Positions 15,895-23,256 of a stretch of 34,962 nucleotides of DNA are shown piece by piece. The translations under genes and the position numbers were made by a program. Source of the stretch: an uncultured Clostridia bacterium (GTDB lineage: Bacteria; Bacillota; Clostridia; TANB77; CAG-508); NCBI GenBank assembly GCA_947626235.1, contig CANQRI010000004.1, positions 1-34,962 on the forward strand. Direction: 5' to 3'. Under the pieces are notes generated by a model, which did not search any database, had not been told where the DNA came from, and saw only the letters and a list, made by a program, of their open reading frames with translations. Each line of letters starts with the position of its first letter. Position 1 is the first letter of the stretch.

Positions 15895-16332
15895 TTACTT
15901 ATGTTGTACTATCAAAGGGACAACATCTGCTGCTAAATCTTCTTGTAAGTTTGCAATTGGATCCCCTTTGCAAGCTATATACGCCGCAGTCCATGGATTT
16001 CCAGCTGCTGATACAGGATATACATCTACACCATGATCTGTATAATAAGCACCTAATCCTGCTTTTTCTATTTCTTCAGGTCCAACACCTTCTGTTAATT
16101 GGTGTACTATTGAACCAACCATTTCCAAGTGAGCTAATTCTTCTGTGCCTATATCGTTCAAAGTTGCTTTTGATCTTTGGTCTGGCATTCCGAATCTTTG
16201 AGATAAATATCTTAAAGAAGCTGAAAGTTCTCCATCTGGGCCACCATATTGAGAAATTATAAATTTTGCAAGTTTTGGATTTGGACATTTTATATTAACT
16301 GGATATTGTAATACTTTGTTATAAGTCCACAT
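15895..16332 (-). CDS. cotJC: cotJC 5' part, manganese-catalase-type spore coat protein, interrupted
   Basis: The frame encodes 145 residues, of which the first 133 are CotJC (MWTYNKVLQYPV, PNPKLAKFIISQYGGPDGELSAS, IGTEELAHLEMVGS, GNPWTAAYI, LQEDLAA) and the last 12 come from the element (DVVPLIVQHK and stop). GELSAS and EELAHLE hold the first metal ligands of the manganese catalase family; the Glu and His of the C-terminal part are missing, so this product alone should not bind the di-manganese site. ATG 16332 after AAGGGGGAA overlaps the cotJB stop (TAATG); the longer frame begins 9 codons earlier inside cotJB. In B. subtilis CotJC is made in the mother cell under sigma-E. Confidence 0.93.
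   Translation of the reverse strand: MWTYNKVLQYPVNIKCPNPKLAKFIISQYGGPDGELSASLRYLSQRFGMPDQRSKATLNDIGTEELAHLEMVGSIVHQLTEGVGPEEIEKAGLGAYYTDHGVDVYPVSAAGNPWTAAYIACKGDPIANLQEDLAADVVPLIVQHK
15926..15933 (-). repeat. Attachment core, far-side junction
   Basis: Second copy of TCTGCTGC. The element-side arm GTTGTACTATCAAAGGG lies at 15903-15919 and mirrors the arm at 8993-9007, as expected for two halves of an attP site. Confidence 0.88.
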
Positions 16333-16706
16333 TAAAAATTCCCCCTTTCCCATGGCCATGGTTCTTCAAGCCATCTCCATTTATTACATGGGAAATAGAT
16401 AGATAGAGGTCCATAAACCTTTTGATATTTTTCTTTTAAATCTTTAAGTTTTTTAGAATAATCTTTGTGAAGATAAATAGCTCTTTCATCATCTGGGTGA
16501 GTATTTAAATATTCAGAAATATCAACTACAGCAAAATCTAAAGCACGAATTTTATCTAGCATTTCATCTCTTTGCATTTGCTTTTCTTCACAAGTATTAT
16601 CATTTTGAATATTAGTAAATTCATAAGAATAAGTTGAAACTGCAGGTGATTGATTATTTGAAGAACAACAGCAGTTACAATTTCTGTTTTCGCAATCTTC
16701 TAACAT
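16332..16706 (-). CDS. cotJB: CotJB, spore coat protein
   Basis: 124 residues. A Cys-rich N-terminus (CENRNCNCCCSSNN) precedes the CotJB domain: MLDKIRALDFAVVDISEYLNTHPDD, then the run AIYLHKDYSKKLKDL and the end YGPLSIYFPCNKWRWLEEPWPWE, all family signatures. Members belong to the inner spore coat and act with CotJA and CotJC. ATG 16706 overlaps the end of cotJA by 7 bases and has GGGAGGGATG upstream. The stop overlaps the cotJC start, so the three genes are translationally linked. Confidence 0.94.
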   Translation of the reverse strand: MLEDCENRNCNCCCSSNNQSPAVSTYSYEFTNIQNDNTCEEKQMQRDEMLDKIRALDFAVVDISEYLNTHPDDERAIYLHKDYSKKLKDLKEKYQKVYGPLSIYFPCNKWRWLEEPWPWERGNF

Positions 16707-17056
16707 TTGTTACATCCCTCCCCAATAGTGTTTGTAGCTTTAATAAAAGCATTCTCTTCTAATGATTGACAAGGTGAATAAGGATTTACAAGTTCAGGGA
16801 AAATAGTTCCCATTTTTAACCCTACAGCAGGAGTAAAAGTTTTATTCATTGTTTGAATTGGAACATAACTTTGACCAAACATAGGATTAGCTGGAAATAC
16901 AGATGGTGCTTCATCAAATCCACAATCACATTCATCATTGTCATTGTTTGCTGTATAATAGTCGGCTGTAACACCGCAATTATTGCAAGCATTTTCTATA
17001 ATATCATTATTATAATTTTGTTGACAACAACATTTTCTATATTTGCAATTATACAT
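16700..17056 (-). CDS. cotJA: CotJA, spore coat-associated protein
   Basis: 118 residues. The CotJA core is APSVFPANPMFGQSYVPIQT and the following MNKTFTPAVGLKMGTIFPELVNPY (about 58-100). The first 50 residues are rich in Cys and Asn (CKYRKCCCQQNYNND, CNNCG, CDCG), unusual against the short B. subtilis protein. AAGGAGGA stands before ATG 17056. It heads the cotJABC operon. AT-rich sequence upstream contains partial matches to a sigma-E promoter (for example CATATTAT) but no convincing pair. Function: needed in other Bacilli for assembly of CotJC into the spore. Confidence 0.93.
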   Translation of the reverse strand: MYNCKYRKCCCQQNYNNDIIENACNNCGVTADYYTANNDNDECDCGFDEAPSVFPANPMFGQSYVPIQTMNKTFTPAVGLKMGTIFPELVNPYSPCQSLEENAFIKATNTIGEGCNKC

Positions 17057-17200
17057 TTTTAATCCTCCTTATTAAGTTGTATAGTATATAATATGTAATA
17101 TAATTAAATAATGTTTACAAAAAACATGAAAAAAGTCGAAATTTCATATGATAAAAAACTTTTTTTATATAAAATAATTGTTTTAAATTTCCATAATTTG

Positions 17201-17209
17201 TGCTATAAT
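17201..17209 (+). promoter_or_regulatory. Extended -10 promoter of the trhA-like gene
   Basis: TGCTATAAT: a perfect TATAAT with the TGn extension, 23 bases before the start codon. No good -35 is visible (nearest TTGTTT at 20 bases). Confidence 0.5.
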
Positions 17210-17231
17210 CCTATTGTAAGGATGTGATTAT

Positions 17232-17894
17232 ATGAAAAAAATAAAAGACCCTGTTAGTGGTATATCTCACTTAATAGGAGCTATATTATCTTTAGCAGGA
17301 CTAGTATTATTAATAGTATATTCATCAATATACGGTGAAGGTGCTTGGGATATAGTATCATTTATAATTTTTGGAACAGGGTTACTACTTTTATATACTT
17401 TTAGTTCTTTGTACCATATGTTAAATTTAAATGAGCGAGCCACTAGAGTTTTCAAAAAGTTCGATCATATAATGATATATATTTTAATTGCTTCTACATA
17501 TACTCCTATATGTTTAGGGCCATTACGTGGACCTTGGGGTTGGACTATTTTTGGCATTGTATGGGGACTTGCTATTTTAGGAACAGTTTTTACTGCTGTA
17601 TGGATTAAAGCTCCTCGTTGGCTTACAACTTCTATATATATAGGTATGGGTTGGTTAGTGGTTATCATGCTTTACCCTTTATTAAAAACTTTTAATGAAT
17701 TAAATGCTCTTCCATCCTTATTGTGGTTATTAGCTGGCGGTATATTTTACACTATAGGAGGAATTATTTACGGATTAAAGAAAGCTCCTTTTACTACTAA
17801 GCATTTTGGATTTCATGAAATTTTTCATATTTTTGTAATGTTAGGAAGCTTTTGTCAATACTGGTTTATATTTAGATATTTATTATATATATAA
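17232..17894 (+). CDS. trhA: Hemolysin III / TrhA-type membrane protein
   Basis: 220 residues with seven predicted membrane helices. The family signatures are PVSGISHLIGAILSLAGL near the start, SSLYHMLN (about 59-66), FDHIMIYILIASTYTPI (about 77-93) and near the end FGFHEIFHIFVMLGSFCQYW. His residues in SxxxH and H-x(3)-H are the metal-binding pattern of PAQR-type proteins. Homologs influence membrane fluidity; haemolysis is only a historical name. AAGGATGTG precedes ATG 17232. The gene stands alone between its own promoter and a strong hairpin. Confidence 0.93.
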   Translation: MKKIKDPVSGISHLIGAILSLAGLVLLIVYSSIYGEGAWDIVSFIIFGTGLLLLYTFSSLYHMLNLNERATRVFKKFDHIMIYILIASTYTPICLGPLRGPWGWTIFGIVWGLAILGTVFTAVWIKAPRWLTTSIYIGMGWLVVIMLYPLLKTFNELNALPSLLWLLAGGIFYTIGGIIYGLKKAPFTTKHFGFHEIFHIFVMLGSFCQYWFIFRYLLYI

Positions 17895-17896
17895 TT

Positions 17897-17946
17897 AAAA
17901 AATAGAGAATATTTTAACCATTTTTATGGTATTATTCTCTATTTTT
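17897..17946. terminator. Terminator after the trhA-like gene
   Basis: A 14-bp outer stem (AAAAATAGAGAATA with TATTCTCTATTTTT) encloses a second small stem ACCAT/ATGGT. It starts 3 bases after the stop codon and is symmetric enough to serve the cdd side too. Confidence 0.85.
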
Positions 17947-18012
17947 ATCGTTCATTAAATATTTTTAATTACTCTTATTTATTACGTTCTGCAGTTTTAT
18001 TAATCTATTTTT

Positions 18013-18405
18013 TTAGTTTAATTCAAAATTATCTGGCAATAATTCTTTTAACGTTTTCTTTACAATTTTTCCATCTTCATAATACATATATATAGTAAAA
18101 TTTTCATCGCAGAATTCTGAAATAAATTGCCTACAATACCCACATGGTGAAGTATATATTAGTTCATTTTTTCCACCTAAAACTAACAAACATTCAAACT
18201 CTTTTTCTCCTTCTGAAATTGCTTTAGTAAATGCTACTCTTTCCGCACAAATAGACATTATACCATCATTTTCTATATTACAGCCAGAAAAAACTTTTCC
18301 ATTTTTAGTTAATAATGCACAGCCTACTTTATAATTTGAATATGGTGCATAAGCTTTATTTCTTGCATTTTGGGCAACTTCTACTAATTTATCTAAATCT
18401 ACCAT
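18013..18405 (-). CDS. cdd: Cytidine deaminase
   Basis: 130 residues, the normal homotetrameric form. Substrate segment APYSNYKVGCALL (about 19-31); active site CAERVAFTKA (about 53-62) with the proton-carrying Glu; zinc Cys pair PCGYCRQFI (about 86-94). It converts cytidine and deoxycytidine to uridine and deoxyuridine in pyrimidine salvage. The start at ATG 18405 follows GGAAGGA with 11-12 bases of spacing. It lies 36 bases downstream of pyk on the same strand, so the two may be co-transcribed. Confidence 0.95.
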   Translation of the reverse strand: MVDLDKLVEVAQNARNKAYAPYSNYKVGCALLTKNGKVFSGCNIENDGIMSICAERVAFTKAISEGEKEFECLLVLGGKNELIYTSPCGYCRQFISEFCDENFTIYMYYEDGKIVKKTLKELLPDNFELN

Positions 18406-18441
18406 ATAAATTACATTCCTTCCATAATTTATTTACTAATT

Positions 18442-19872
18442 CTATATCTTTAGAACACCACCAATAGTTCTATTTATTGCATCATGACGACTTGCAATAA
18501 CAGAAGCACCACCTGCAAGTACAACTATATCGCCTTTTTCTACATAGCCTCTTCTTATTGATTCCTCTATTCCCTCTGCAATAATATCATTTGGTTCTGT
18601 TTTATCTTTTATTAGTATTGGTGTAGTATTCCATGCTAATGCTAATTGTTTATATGTTTTTTCATTTGATGTAAATGCATATATTGGGCAACTTGGTAGT
18701 AAACTTGCTAACATTCTAGGAGTATTACCTGTTTGTGTATATGCAAATATTGCTTTGGCATTCATCTCCATAGCTGTTAATGTGACTGAACGGCATAATT
18801 TAAATTCATAGTCTAAACTTGACATATCCATTTCTCTTCTTTGATATCTTCTCCAATATCTTATATCTTTTTCAACTGCATTTGCAATTCTTACCATTGT
18901 TTTAACACATTCCACAGGGTATTTTCCCATTGCGCTTTCTCCTGAAAGCATTATTGCTCCTGTTACATCAAATATTGCATTTGCAACGTCACTTATTTCA
19001 GCTCTTGTAGGGTTTGGATTAACCGTCATTGTTTCTAACATTTGAGTTGCTGTTATAACAAGCTTACCCGCATCATTACACCTTTGTATAAACTTTTTTT
19101 GCATTACAGGCACTTCTTCAAAAGGTATTTCAACTCCCAAGTCACCACGAGCTACCATAACACCATCAGAAACTTCTAATATTTCATCAAAATTATCTAT
19201 TCCTTCTTGATTTTCTATTTTTGATATTATTTTTATATCTTTTCCACCATTTTCATCTAGTACTTTTCTTATTGCAATAACATCTTCTTTGCATCTTATA
19301 AATGAAGCTGCAACATAATCAAAATCTTCTTTGCAACCATCAATTAAATCTTTTATATCTTTATCTTTTAAAGATGGCAAATTTACATGTGTTCCTGGTA
19401 AATTTATGCTTTTCCTATTTCCTAATTCTCCACCATTTGTTATTTTACATACAACATCTTTATCTTTTATTTCTATTACTTCTAGTTCTATTTTTCCGTC
19501 ATCTATTAAAATAATAGAACCTATTTTTAAATCTTTATATAATTGTTTATAAGTTACACTTACTCTTGCACTATCTCCTATTATATCTTCATTAACTAAA
19601 GTAAATGTATTTCCAGATTCTAACATTACTGGTGCATATTCAAGTTTTCCTGTTCTTATTTCTGGTCCTTGTGTGTCTAATAGCAATGCAACTGGTAAAT
19701 TTACTTCTTCTCTTGCTTGTTTTACAGCATCTATATATTTTCTTTGTTCTTCTATTCCTCCATGTGAAAAATTTATTCTTGCTACATTCATTCCTTGTAA
19801 CATTAGCTCTTTTAAGATTTCCACTCTTTCTGTAGCAGGTCCTATCGTACATACTATTTTCGTTTTTCTCAT
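18442..19872 (-). CDS. pyk: Pyruvate kinase
   Basis: 476 residues. Order: MRKTKIVCTIGPATER start, ARINFSHG (about 35-42), LLDTQGPEIRTG (about 66-77), KIENQEGIDNFDEIL (about 215-229), MVARGDLGVEIP (about 237-248), ITATQMLETM (about 276-285) and SGESAMGKYPVE (about 318-329), the complete active-site set. The C-terminal domain ends the protein; the extra PEP-utiliser domain of Bacillus enzymes is absent. It makes pyruvate and ATP from phosphoenolpyruvate. The longest frame starts at a TTG four codons earlier, too close to AGGAAAGGA; ATG 19872 fits homologs. Confidence 0.96.
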   Translation of the reverse strand: MRKTKIVCTIGPATERVEILKELMLQGMNVARINFSHGGIEEQRKYIDAVKQAREEVNLPVALLLDTQGPEIRTGKLEYAPVMLESGNTFTLVNEDIIGDSARVSVTYKQLYKDLKIGSIILIDDGKIELEVIEIKDKDVVCKITNGGELGNRKSINLPGTHVNLPSLKDKDIKDLIDGCKEDFDYVAASFIRCKEDVIAIRKVLDENGGKDIKIISKIENQEGIDNFDEILEVSDGVMVARGDLGVEIPFEEVPVMQKKFIQRCNDAGKLVITATQMLETMTVNPNPTRAEISDVANAIFDVTGAIMLSGESAMGKYPVECVKTMVRIANAVEKDIRYWRRYQRREMDMSSLDYEFKLCRSVTLTAMEMNAKAIFAYTQTGNTPRMLASLLPSCPIYAFTSNEKTYKQLALAWNTTPILIKDKTEPNDIIAEGIEESIRRGYVEKGDIVVLAGGASVIASRHDAINRTIGGVLKI

Positions 19873-20082
19873 ATTTATTATCAATTCCTTTCCTATGTTT
19901 TAATGCTATTCATTAAAATATATTGTTCATAATGATAATTTATTATACCATTCGAGTTTTAATTCTTCAATACTTTATAATTATAAATATATTTTTGTAT
20001 ATGAATATTATAATTTGCATTCAAAAACACCTTAACATAAAAGAATACTACATTACTTGAATATTTTTCTTACACAATGGAG

Positions 20083-20117
20083 AAAGCAAGGGGATTGCAT
20101 TGCTTTCCCCTTGCTTT
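20083..20117. terminator. Strong hairpin between pyk and the wall hydrolase gene
   Basis: AAAGCAAGGGGA pairs with TCCCCTTGCTTT around 11 bases; the T-run follows on the plus strand, whereas the nearest gene (20146-21138) reads on the minus strand towards it. It probably still ends that transcript, but the orientation is ambiguous. Confidence 0.55.
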
Positions 20118-20145
20118 TTTAGTTTTCTACTACCAGGAATATTTG

Positions 20146-21138
20146 TTAGAACGGCGAATTCTTGTCTAGCCCATAATATTCAGTTCCAATATGGTCATAG
20201 ACAATTCCCTGTTTCGGCCCCTGCCAAATTAAATTACGTGGACCTATTGGACCATATGTATAGAGATCCCTGGCCCAATCCTCAATATAAGCGAAACCTT
20301 CCGAAATATAATACCTACCACCCATACGTCTTCTTGTACGAGAACCATATGCTCCTCGATAAGATATTATTTCCGCCAGAGTATCGCAATTACCCAACGT
20401 TGGATAATTATATCGATTGAGTACTACACTACCAGTGAGTAAGTGTGCCCTCTTTCCTCTAGCATAGCCTTGTTGAGAAATGAGAACACCTGCTTCAGCA
20501 TACATGACGTCAGCAAGATTCTTTATTACTTCTTCACTGACATTGGCTATCCAAGGATTTTCCGGACCATTTCCTCTTGCCTTAAGCATGTTTGCTTCGT
20601 TTTCCGTAATTACTCCCTCTGCCAGAAGGCCATCTGCATAAGCATTACATGCCTTTTGATTAGAGGAAATTTTTTCTACTTCAGCTTCTGTTGGTGCCTC
20701 TGTCGGAGCTTCTGTTGGTGCTTCTGTCGGAGCCTGTGTTGTCTCCGCTTCTGTCTGTTCCTGAATTGTTTCTTCAGGTACAACATCACCTTGTGTTTCT
20801 GCAAGAGGTCCACTTTCAACCACAGTAGCGCCTTCTATGCCTTCCGTTTCTGTTTCAATTACTATTTGAGGTGTAAATGGTAGCACTTCTTCAGTAGTCT
20901 CCTTCAGTTCTACTATGTTTGCTGCCTCTGCCTCCTGACCATTAACTACCATTACTGGCACTGCAACAATCATAATTGCTAACATTACAATATGTATAGA
21001 AAAGCTATACACATTGCAATCCATCCATCTGGCAAATTCTCTCAGCTTTCGTCTGCCGAACCTTTTGGTATGCTTTACCAGATACCTCCGTAAAAACCGT
21101 AAATCCTCCATAGTAGTTCTCCTGTTGCCATTGTTCAT
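20146..21138 (-). CDS. Secreted SleB-like cell wall hydrolase with Thr/Pro repeat linker
   Basis: 330 residues. A basic N-terminal part is followed by one membrane or signal segment (about 46-66; IHIVMLAIMIVAVPVMVV), then a Glu/Thr-rich linker with four TEAP-type repeats (about 130-150). The C-terminal 170 residues resemble the SleB hydrolase fold: ADVMYAEAG (candidate catalytic Glu), GSVVLNRYNYPTL, LAEIISYRGAY, ARDLYTYGPIG, and DHIGTEYYG at the end. SleB enzymes are lytic transglycosylases acting on peptidoglycan. ATG 21138 follows AGAAGGAGAG; the longer frame starts at GTG 9 codons upstream. G+C content and codon use are higher than in neighbours, so it may be acquired. Confidence 0.75.
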   Translation of the reverse strand: MNNGNRRTTMEDLRFLRRYLVKHTKRFGRRKLREFARWMDCNVYSFSIHIVMLAIMIVAVPVMVVNGQEAEAANIVELKETTEEVLPFTPQIVIETETEGIEGATVVESGPLAETQGDVVPEETIQEQTEAETTQAPTEAPTEAPTEAPTEAEVEKISSNQKACNAYADGLLAEGVITENEANMLKARGNGPENPWIANVSEEVIKNLADVMYAEAGVLISQQGYARGKRAHLLTGSVVLNRYNYPTLGNCDTLAEIISYRGAYGSRTRRRMGGRYYISEGFAYIEDWARDLYTYGPIGPRNLIWQGPKQGIVYDHIGTEYYGLDKNSPF

Positions 21139-21246
21139 ATTCTTCTCTCCTTCTCTTTCGCACACTATAACTGTATATGTGTACTTTTTATAGATTACAT
21201 AATAATTATACCATTTTTTTACATATATATCAAGTCTTTTTAACTA

Positions 21247-21479
21247 CTAAACTATTAGGGACGGGGTTAAATAGTTTAGCAAACTTATTTTATACTTCAA
21301 AACAATAATATTATATTTTTCTACGTTGCCCCATTTAAGAAAATGTAATTCGCTTACCGCTCATAACATTTTCTAAAAAGGTCCCCACGAGTCACTTCGA
21401 AAAATATAATATTATTGTTTTGAAAATAGTATATATATTTTTGGGGCTAAACTATTTAACCCCGTCCCTAATAGTTTAG
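21247..21479. repeat. Nested palindromic (MITE/REP-like) element, 233 bp
   Basis: The outer arms, 21247-21280 and 21446-21479, are perfect 34-bp inverted repeats containing CTATTAGGGACGGGG. Inside are a second perfect pair of about 26 bp around AATAATATTATATTTTTC and a third, AGAAAATGT/ACATTTTCT. The outer arm is shared with 30894-30971. The recN stop codon is formed by the end of the element. No transposase is inside. GGGACGG palindromes of this type are spread in Clostridia, often linked to REP-associated transposases (family knowledge). Confidence 0.88.
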
Positions 21480-23104
21480 GCTAATTTTCTTAATTCCATA
21501 GCATGTTCTATTGTAACATCTGTAATATCTCCACTTGCAATTCTTGCTATTTCTTCAATTGTTTCCTTTTCATTTAACTGTTTTACTTGCGTTTTAGTTT
21601 TATTATTTTCTACTTCTTTGCTAATATAATAATTATAATCACCCTTTGCTGCAATGCTTGCTAAATGTGTAACGCATAAAACTTGATGATTTTTAGCAAT
21701 ATTCTTTATTTTTGTTCCAACTGCTTTAGCAGCTTTTCCACTAATTCCTGTATCTATTTCATCAAATATTAAAACTGGTACTTTATCTACATCTGATAAT
21801 ACTGACTTTATACCTAGCATTATTCTTGACATTTCTCCTCCAGAAGCTATTTTTATTAGTGGTTTTTCCTCGTCTCCGACATTTGTAGCAATTAAAAATT
21901 CTACATTATTTAATCCATTTTTGTTAAATTCATTGTTTTCATTAAACTCTACTTTACAATTAAATTTAGCATTTTTCATTTCTAAATCTTGAAGTTCAAC
22001 ATTTATTTTTTCAGATAACTGTTTAGCATATACTTGCCTTATTTTATCCATTTTCATTGATAAATCTGTCATTTTAGTTTGTAATTCTTTTATTTCTTTT
22101 TTTAGCTTATTATTATATTCATCTATGTTCTCTATTTGCTCTATCTCTTTCTCTAATTCATCTTTATATGCTAATATTTCTTCTACACTATTTCCATATT
22201 TTCTTTTTAAAGAAAATATTAAATCTAACCTTGTTTCTATTTCATTTCTTTCTTCTTCATCAAAATATATATCTTCTTTCATAGCATTTATATCTCTTGC
22301 TATTTCTTGTACTTCATAATATGAACTTTTTAATTCTGATAATTTTTCAGCATATTTTTCATCTATTGTTTCTATTTTCTCTAAAGCTCTAATGGCTTCA
22401 TTTATTCCATCTATTGCACCATTACTTAATGCATTATCAGAAATATTTAAATTTTCAGCAATTTTTTCTGAATTTAGCATAATTTTCCTTTGTTCTTCTA
22501 GTTTTTCATCTTCACCTAACTTTAAATTTGCAACTTCTATTTCATTCAATTGATAATGTAATAAATCTAACCTTCTTTGTTTTTCTTTATCATCACCATA
22601 ATTCATTTTTAAGAGATTTTGTACTTCTTGATATCTATTATATAGCTCTCTATAATCAGATTTCAACTTTTTAACTTCCTCGCCAATAAAGCTATCTAAA
22701 TAGGCTATATGTGAATTTTTATCTAGTAAAGTTTGATTATCGTTTTGACCATGTATATCTATTACCTTTTTCATAAACTCTTTTAATTCATTAACAGTTA
22801 CTAACCTTCCATTTATTTTACACATATTTCTTCCATTTGAATATATTTCTCTTGATACTATAATATTTCCATCTATTGCAATTTCATTTTTTGGCATATA
22901 TATGCATGCTTCTATATAAGAATGATTTTCTCCTTTTCTTATCATTTCTTTTGAAAATCTTCCTCCAGATATTATTCCAAGAGAATCAATTATTAATGTT
23001 TTACCTGCTCCTGTTTCACCTGTTAAAACATTAAAACCTTGATTTAAGTCTATACTTAAATTATCTATAATTCCTATATTTTTAATATTTATTGTTGTTA
23101 TCAT
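21476..23104 (-). CDS. recN: RecN, DNA repair ATPase
   Basis: 542 residues, close to the usual 550-560. Walker A GETGAGKT (about 29-36), long coiled-coil arms (about 150-370), signature IASGGEMSRIML (about 426-437), Walker B VPVLIFDEIDTGISG (about 450-464) and the H-loop VLCVTHLASIA. RecN is an SMC-like protein acting early at double-strand breaks. ATG 23104 follows CGGAGGTATGTAT with 7 bases; the frame's first ATG is too close to that site. The last codons run into the palindromic repeat, which supplies the stop. Confidence 0.95.
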   Translation of the reverse strand: MITTINIKNIGIIDNLSIDLNQGFNVLTGETGAGKTLIIDSLGIISGGRFSKEMIRKGENHSYIEACIYMPKNEIAIDGNIIVSREIYSNGRNMCKINGRLVTVNELKEFMKKVIDIHGQNDNQTLLDKNSHIAYLDSFIGEEVKKLKSDYRELYNRYQEVQNLLKMNYGDDKEKQRRLDLLHYQLNEIEVANLKLGEDEKLEEQRKIMLNSEKIAENLNISDNALSNGAIDGINEAIRALEKIETIDEKYAEKLSELKSSYYEVQEIARDINAMKEDIYFDEEERNEIETRLDLIFSLKRKYGNSVEEILAYKDELEKEIEQIENIDEYNNKLKKEIKELQTKMTDLSMKMDKIRQVYAKQLSEKINVELQDLEMKNAKFNCKVEFNENNEFNKNGLNNVEFLIATNVGDEEKPLIKIASGGEMSRIMLGIKSVLSDVDKVPVLIFDEIDTGISGKAAKAVGTKIKNIAKNHQVLCVTHLASIAAKGDYNYYISKEVENNKTKTQVKQLNEKETIEEIARIASGDITDVTIEHAMELRKLA

Positions 23105-23199
23105 ATACATACCTCCGAAAATATTTTCTGCAAATATCTGTTTGCTATGTTAGTATTATATATGCGAATTTTTGTTTTGTCAATACTTATTTTAAAAAT

Positions 23200-23237
23200 A
23201 TTAAAAAAAATAAAAAGCCTCGTTTTTAACTTGGCTT
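23200..23237 (-). terminator. Terminator of the alpha (rplQ) operon
   Basis: Minus strand AAGCC pairs with GGCTT around 13 bases, followed by TTTATTTTTTTTAATA. It starts 20 bases after the rplQ stop codon. Confidence 0.7.
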
Positions 23238-23256
23238 CTTATTAAACTTATATTTA

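Larger units (their letters stand above)
8983..15925. mobile_element. Intervening element in cotJC, about 6.94 kb, skin-like
   Basis: The element is bounded by the 8-bp direct repeat TCTGCTGC (8983-8990 and 15926-15933). Outside it the two flanks are the two parts of one cotJC gene, in register. Inside, next to one end, is a large serine recombinase; the rest holds an XRE regulator, a small resolvase, a rolling-circle Rep-like protein, three unknown proteins, tiny ORFs and a probable structured RNA. Site-specific excision would leave one core copy and restore cotJC (399 + 231 = 630 bases, divisible by three). Known elements of this design include skin in sigK, excised in the sporulating mother cell. 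That excision occurs here, and in which cell, is inference. Confidence 0.92.

Noticed and set aside
15783..16262. Plus-strand frame of 159 codons across cotJC and the element end
   Set aside because: It is antisense to cotJC, low in complexity (Leu-rich) and has no ribosome binding site; a shadow frame.
8760..16332. Two independent cotJC paralogs that both decayed
   Set aside because: The fragments do not overlap in coverage, join in frame at an exact 8-bp core, and have the recombinase at the border.
17057..17180. Sigma-E promoter of cotJA
   Set aside because: CATATTAT and ACATATT-like segments occur, but no pair has the right 13-15 base spacing; the region is too AT-rich to decide.
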